Positions 43,061 through 43,666 of a DNA stretch of 43,666 nucleotides are shown piece by piece. Position numbers and translations under genes: made by a program. This DNA is from Gammaproteobacteria bacterium. Lineage in GTDB: Bacteria; Pseudomonadota; Gammaproteobacteria; Steroidobacterales; Steroidobacteraceae. Positions within the stretch are counted from its first letter, which is position 1. Each line of letters starts with the position of its first letter. The notes under the pieces are model-generated. The model had not been told where the DNA came from and did not search any database. It saw nothing but the letters and a program-made list of their open reading frames with translations. The DNA lies in NCBI GenBank assembly GCA_003137095.1, contig PLET01000036.1:895-44560 (forward strand), in the 5' to 3' direction.

Positions 43061-43107
43061 ATTTTTGTGTGAAAAACAGTGCCACACGAGCCAACGCCAG
43101 CCAATGC
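43061..43107 (+). repeat. Stem-loop repeat, copy 2
   Basis: Second copy of the block at 40501-40547. It carries TTTTT (43062-43066) and AAAAA (43072-43076) arms around GTGTG, the same hairpin position with different bases, then the shared TGCCACACGAGCCA and CGCCAGCCAA. It lies 69 bases after the tRNA-like fragment. Confidence 0.6.
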
Positions 43108-43288
43108 GACCATTGGAGACGAGCACAGATGGAGTCTCCACGACAGAGCAAGTGGTCCTGAATAGCCCCTTGGTGCCGGTGATGAACGGCGACTATGGGG
43201 CTGGCCGAGCTCGGCTTTGTCTGATGCATATTTGGCAGATCACCGCGGAAATTTCGGTTGCAGCTCCCAGCGACAGGCGTATATTGGG

Positions 43289-43309
43289 ATTGTTGAAAAT
43301 TTCAACAAT
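43289..43309. promoter_or_regulatory. Perfect 21-bp palindrome before the VapB-type antitoxin
   Basis: Arms ATTGTTGAAA and TTTCAACAAT mirror exactly about a central A, 11 bases before the antitoxin ATG. TATATT at 43280-43285 could be the -10. This fits the autoregulatory operator of the toxin-antitoxin operon, bound by the ribbon-helix-helix antitoxin. Confidence 0.65.
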
Positions 43310-43320
43310 ATGGGTGGTGC

Positions 43321-43554
43321 ATGGCGACCGTCAATTTCAGCGTACCCGATGAAGTCAAGGTGGAGTTCGACAAAGCATTCGGTGATCAGAACAAAAGTTC
43401 CATCATCGCGGATTTGATGCGGCGGGCGGTACGTGAGCGCAAACTCCAAATCAGGCGGGAACGACTCTTCCGTCAATTCGGTGTCGCGCGTAGCGGTCGG
43501 CCCACCTTCACCAGCGAAGAAGTACGCAAGGCGCGATCCGTCGAACGGCCGTGA
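43321..43554 (+). CDS. Ribbon-helix-helix antitoxin (VapB-type) of a PIN toxin
   Basis: The 77-residue protein starts MATVNFSVPDEVKVEFDKAF, an RHH strand and helix, then KSSIIADLMRRAVRERKLQI and a C-terminal tail with Arg/Ser. It fits an antitoxin that represses its operon through the palindrome just upstream. The stop overlaps the toxin start as GTGA (4 bases), so translation is coupled. Confidence 0.85.
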   Translation: MATVNFSVPDEVKVEFDKAFGDQNKSSIIADLMRRAVRERKLQIRRERLFRQFGVARSGRPTFTSEEVRKARSVERP

Positions 43555-43666
43555 TAGTCGTCCTCGATGCGAGTGTGATCCTCAAATGGCTGCTTGAGGA
43601 TCCCTCACGAGAACGTGATACCGAGAAGGCATTTGCGCTCGTGGAATCCGTTGTAAGTGGCAGACT
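43551..43666 (+). CDS. PIN-domain toxin (VapC-type), 3' end outside the window
   Basis: Starts at GTG 43551, overlapping the antitoxin stop. The visible 38 residues read MIVVLDASVILKWLLEDPSR then ERDTEKAFALVESVVSG: a hydrophobic first strand, the first PIN-domain Asp in LDASV, and the KWLL turn typical of VapC ribonucleases. The remaining acidic ligands lie beyond the window edge. It is intact as far as seen, unlike the shrunken PIN gene at 16.6 kb. Confidence 0.85.
   Translation, partial: MIVVLDASVILKWLLEDPSRERDTEKAFALVESVVSGR

Noticed and set aside
39354..43666. Integron cassette array with attC sites
   Set aside because: No clear RYYYAAC/GTTRRRY core pairs at the gene borders and no integron integrase seen, although the gene content is reminiscent.
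1..43666. CRISPR array, rRNA operon, transposase or phage genes
   Set aside because: No regularly spaced repeats, rRNA sequence or recognisable mobility protein was found on either strand.

Overview
The window is chromosomal DNA from a GC-rich proteobacterium. Twin-arginine signals, TonB-dependent uptake, LysR, AraC and MarR regulators, a bacteriophytochrome and an Anbu cluster together suggest a soil or freshwater Gammaproteobacterium of the Xanthomonadales, Nevskiales or Steroidobacteraceae type. An alphaproteobacterium cannot be excluded. There is no rRNA, no complete tRNA, no CRISPR array and no recognisable transposase or integrase. The left 25 kb is dense and very GC-rich. The right part, from about 25.8 kb on, is less GC-rich and has more decayed genes and toxin-antitoxin modules.

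Layout. 1-2.4 kb: the end of an Anbu cluster (alpha-E protein, transglutaminase, Anbu peptidase). 2.5-10.6 kb: a secreted PD40/PHP metallohydrolase, GTP cyclohydrolase II (ribA, apparent TTG start), a TfoX-N protein, a small CxxC exported protein before a TonB-dependent receptor, a DUF1348 protein, and a close match to the BciA divinyl-chlorophyllide reductase family with no other photosynthesis gene nearby. 10.7-16.9 kb: a GFA-type zinc protein, a Tat-exported amidohydrolase, an NmrA oxidoreductase coupled to a frameshifted fatty acid desaturase and read divergently from a LysR gene, a SnoaL protein, a DUF3471-like exported protein and a shrunken PIN toxin. 17-23.3 kb: a REC-Hpt protein facing a hybrid bacteriophytochrome kinase, with a multicopper oxidase upstream of the kinase. 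An MFS transporter remnant is fused in frame to the oxidase.

23.4-33 kb: a YdeI-type protein, an SDR with Phe at the catalytic Tyr position, a MarR-pentapeptide-repeat fusion, a frameshifted AI-2E-type permease and two divergent hybrid histidine kinases. 33-39 kb: a DUF883-like protein, a transglutaminase-fold protein lacking the usual His, two tiny membrane proteins, an intact fatty acid desaturase, a membrane protein, and a methyltransferase/LysR divergent pair around a perfect 19-bp palindrome. 39-43.7 kb: an accessory patch with a decayed lipoprotein gene, a TonB-C-like protein, a BrnA-type antitoxin remnant, an AraC regulator, a DUF4440 protein, a ParE/antitoxin pair and the start of a VapBC-type pair.

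The least explained structures are in the last 3.2 kb. Two direct copies of what looks like the 3' end of a tRNA-Gly gene flank the ParE/antitoxin operon. A separate stem-loop repeat of about 47 bp occurs twice, with a degenerate third copy. Other leads are the MarR-pentapeptide fusion with its own internal ribosome binding site, the MFS-oxidase fusion, and the phytochrome/REC-Hpt pair as a possible light-driven phosphorelay.
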